A stretch of DNA of 64,000 nt, taken from positions 1 through 64,000 of the forward strand of contig NZ_VOBG01000005.1 in assembly GCF_008369295.1 (NCBI RefSeq), read 5' to 3'. Numbering within the stretch: the stretch's first letter is position 1; the number at the start of each line of letters is the position of its first letter. Positions 50,601 to 53,600 of the stretch are shown here, one piece after another. The notes below the pieces were generated by a model, which saw nothing but the letters and a program-made list of their open reading frames with translations, was not told the DNA's origin and searched no databases. Both the position numbers and the translations under genes were made by a program. The DNA is from Pseudomonas sp. ANT_H4 (lineage in GTDB: Bacteria > Pseudomonadota > Gammaproteobacteria > Pseudomonadales > Pseudomonadaceae).

Positions 50601-53600
50601 TCGAGCAGATTGCGACGGGGATGATCCACCTGCTGGGTTGTCTGGAGGCTGATACGTTGCTGGGTGATATCGACCTGTTGCCGGTGGCTGAGCGCCAACG
50701 GTTGATCGAGGGCTGGAACACCACCACCACCACCGAATACCCGTTGCAGCAAACGGTGCAACAACTGATCGAAACCCAGGTCGAGAAAACCCCAGATGCC
50801 CCGGCGTTGGCGTTTGGTGAAGAACGCTTGAGCTATCGCCAGCTCAACGACCGCGCCAACCAGCTCGCTCACTACCTGATTGAACAGGGCGTTGGCCGGG
50901 ATGTGTTGGTGGGCGTGGCGGCCGAGCGCTCTACCGAAATGGTGCTGGCGCTGGTGGCAATCCTCAAGGCTGGCGGTGCCTATGTGCCGCTGGACCCGGA
51001 TTACCCTCAGGATCGCCTGAGCTACATGTTTGAAGACAGCGGCGTGAACCTGCTGCTGACGCAAACCGCGTTGCTGCAACGCCTGCCCTTGACTGACGCA
51101 ATGCACACCGTGGCCCTGGATCAACCGGGCGACTGGCTGGCGGGCTACAGCACCACCAACCCATCGGTGGGCGTGACCGGCGAAAACCTCGCCTATGTGA
51201 TCTACACCTCCGGTTCCACCGGTAAACCCAAAGGCGCCGGCAACCGCCACGTCGCCCTGACCAATCGTCTGTGCTGGATGCAACAGGCCTATGGCCTGGC
51301 CGCCAGCGACACCGTGGTGCAGAAAACCCCGTTCAGCTTCGACGTCTCGGTGTGGGAGTTTTTCTGGCCGCTGATGACCGGTGCTCGGCTGGTGGTTGCC
51401 GCACCGGGTGATCACCGCGACCCCGCCAAGCTGGTGGCGTTGATCAACCGCGAGCAGATCAGCACCTTGCACTTTGTACCGTCGATGTTGCAGGCGTTCT
51501 TGCAGGACGAATCCGTCCACAGTTGCACCAGCCTCAAACGCATCGTCTGCAGTGGTGAAGCGCTGGCGGTGGATATCCAGCAACAAGTGTTTGCCAAGCT
51601 GCCGAATGCCGGCCTGTACAACCTGTACGGCCCGACCGAAGCGGCTATCGACGTGACCTACTGGACTTGCACCGACGAAGGCCGCGACAGCGTGCCGATT
51701 GGTCAGCCGATTGCCAACCTGGCCACCTACATCCTCGACAGCAGCCTTGAACCGCTGCCAGTCGGCGTAGTGGGTGAGCTTTACCTGGGCGGCATCGGCC
51801 TGGCGCGGGGTTACCACCGTCGCCCAAGCCTGACCGCCGAACGTTTTATCGCCTGCCCATTCGTGGCCGGTGAACGGCTGTATCGCACCGGCGACCTGGC
51901 CCGCTACCGCGCCGATGGCGTGATCGAATACGCCGGGCGTATCGACCATCAAGTGAAGATCCGCGGCCTGCGTATCGAACTGGGTGAAATCGAAGCGCGG
52001 CTGCTGGAACACGAGGCGGTGCGCGAGGCCGTGGTGCTGGCCCGCGACGGCAAGCAACTGGTGGGTTATGTGGTACTGGAACCTTCGGTTGACGCTGATT
52101 GGCGTCACATCCTCACCGAGCATCTGCACGCCTGCCTGCCGGATTACATGGTGCCGAGCCAATGGGTAGCGCTGGAGCATCTGCCGCTGTCGGCCAATGG
52201 CAAGCTGGATCGCAAGGCCTTGCCGGCACCGGATCAGGTCCAGGAGGCCTATGTAGCACCGAGTACCGCCGCCGAGCAGGCGCTGGTGGCTATCTGGCAA
52301 GGGGTGCTGGGCCGGGAGCAGGTGGGGGTCACCGATAACTTCTTCGCACTGGGCGGTGATTCGATTGTGTCGATTCAGGTGGTCAGCCGCGCCCGGGAAG
52401 CGGGTCTGGGCTTGAGCCCGAAGGATTTGTTCCAGCACCCGAATATTCGAGCTTTGGCCCTGCGAGTGGTGAACCTGGACGGCGCCGAGCCTGAGCCCGA
52501 GCATGTAGCGGATCAGGTACTGCACAGCCTCAGCCCCGAGCAGGTGCAGGCGTTGCCGATCCCGATGGCACAGGTGCAAAGCCTTTACCCGCTGTCGCCG
52601 ATGCAGCAGGGCATGCTGTTCCTGGGCCTCAATGCTCCGGATGCCGAGCTGTACGTCAACCAACTAAGCCTGCCGGTCAAGGGCTTGCAGGTGGAGCGCT
52701 TCAAGCGGGCCTGGGAAGTGGCGTTCGCCCGCCATCCAATCCTGCGCACCGGCTTCGTCTGGCAAGACCTTGAGCAGCCGCTGCAATTTGTCATGGATCA
52801 TCTGGAGGTGCCGCTGCGCGAGCTCGACTGGCGCGACGAAGTTGAACCTGAACGACGTGTGCAGGCATTGGCGGCGAGTGAACGAGTCCAGGGTTTTGAC
52901 CTCAATCAGCCACCGCTGCAACGGATTATCCTGGTGCGCCTGGACGACCAGCGCCATCAGTTGATCTGGACCTATCATCACATCCTCATCGATGGCTGGA
53001 GCATCTCCCAGTTGATCGGTGAAGTGCTGGCCGAGTATTCCGGGCAGGCATTGGCGCCGGCATTGCCGTACGAAAACTACATCAGCTGGCTGCAACGCCA
53101 GGATGCCCAGGCGGGCGAGCAGTTCTGGCGCCAACAGTTGGCGGTGCTGGATCAGCCGACCTACCTGGCCGATACGGTTGCGGCGGTTCGTCAGGGCAAG
53201 GGCCATAAGGCGCTTTACAGCCGTTTCGACAGCGCCACCACCGAAGGCTTCAAGGGCTTTGCCCAAAGCCAGAAAGTGACGTTGAACACCCTGGTGCAGG
53301 CGGCCTGGTTGTTGCTGTTGAGCCGTTACAGTGGTCAGCGCAGCGTGGCATTCGGTGCCACGGTATCGGGACGGGCGGCCAGCCTGCCGGGTTCCGAGCG
53401 AATTTTGGGGCTGTTCATCAATACCTTGCCCGTGATCCAGGAAATCACCCCGCACCACTGCGTTGGTGATTGGCTGCGCCAGTTGCAGGCCTACAACCTG
53501 GACATGCGCGAGCGCGAATACACCCCGCTGGCCGATATCCAGCGTTGGGCCGGCAAGGCCGGGCAGGCGTTGTTCGACAGTATTATCGTCTTCGAGAACC

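Noticed and set aside
37161-52075. Repeats read as a mobile element or CRISPR array
   Set aside because: The repeats are in-frame adenylation domains without terminal inverted repeats, transposase or spacer structure.
48923-52663. Very long open frame on the minus strand opposite NRPS 2 (about 1,246 codons), and similar long antisense frames at 39275-41317, 41612-44173 and 45047-47632
   Set aside because: They lie entirely opposite strong NRPS domains, have no recognisable domains and repeat with the NRPS modules. They come from GC-rich codon bias.
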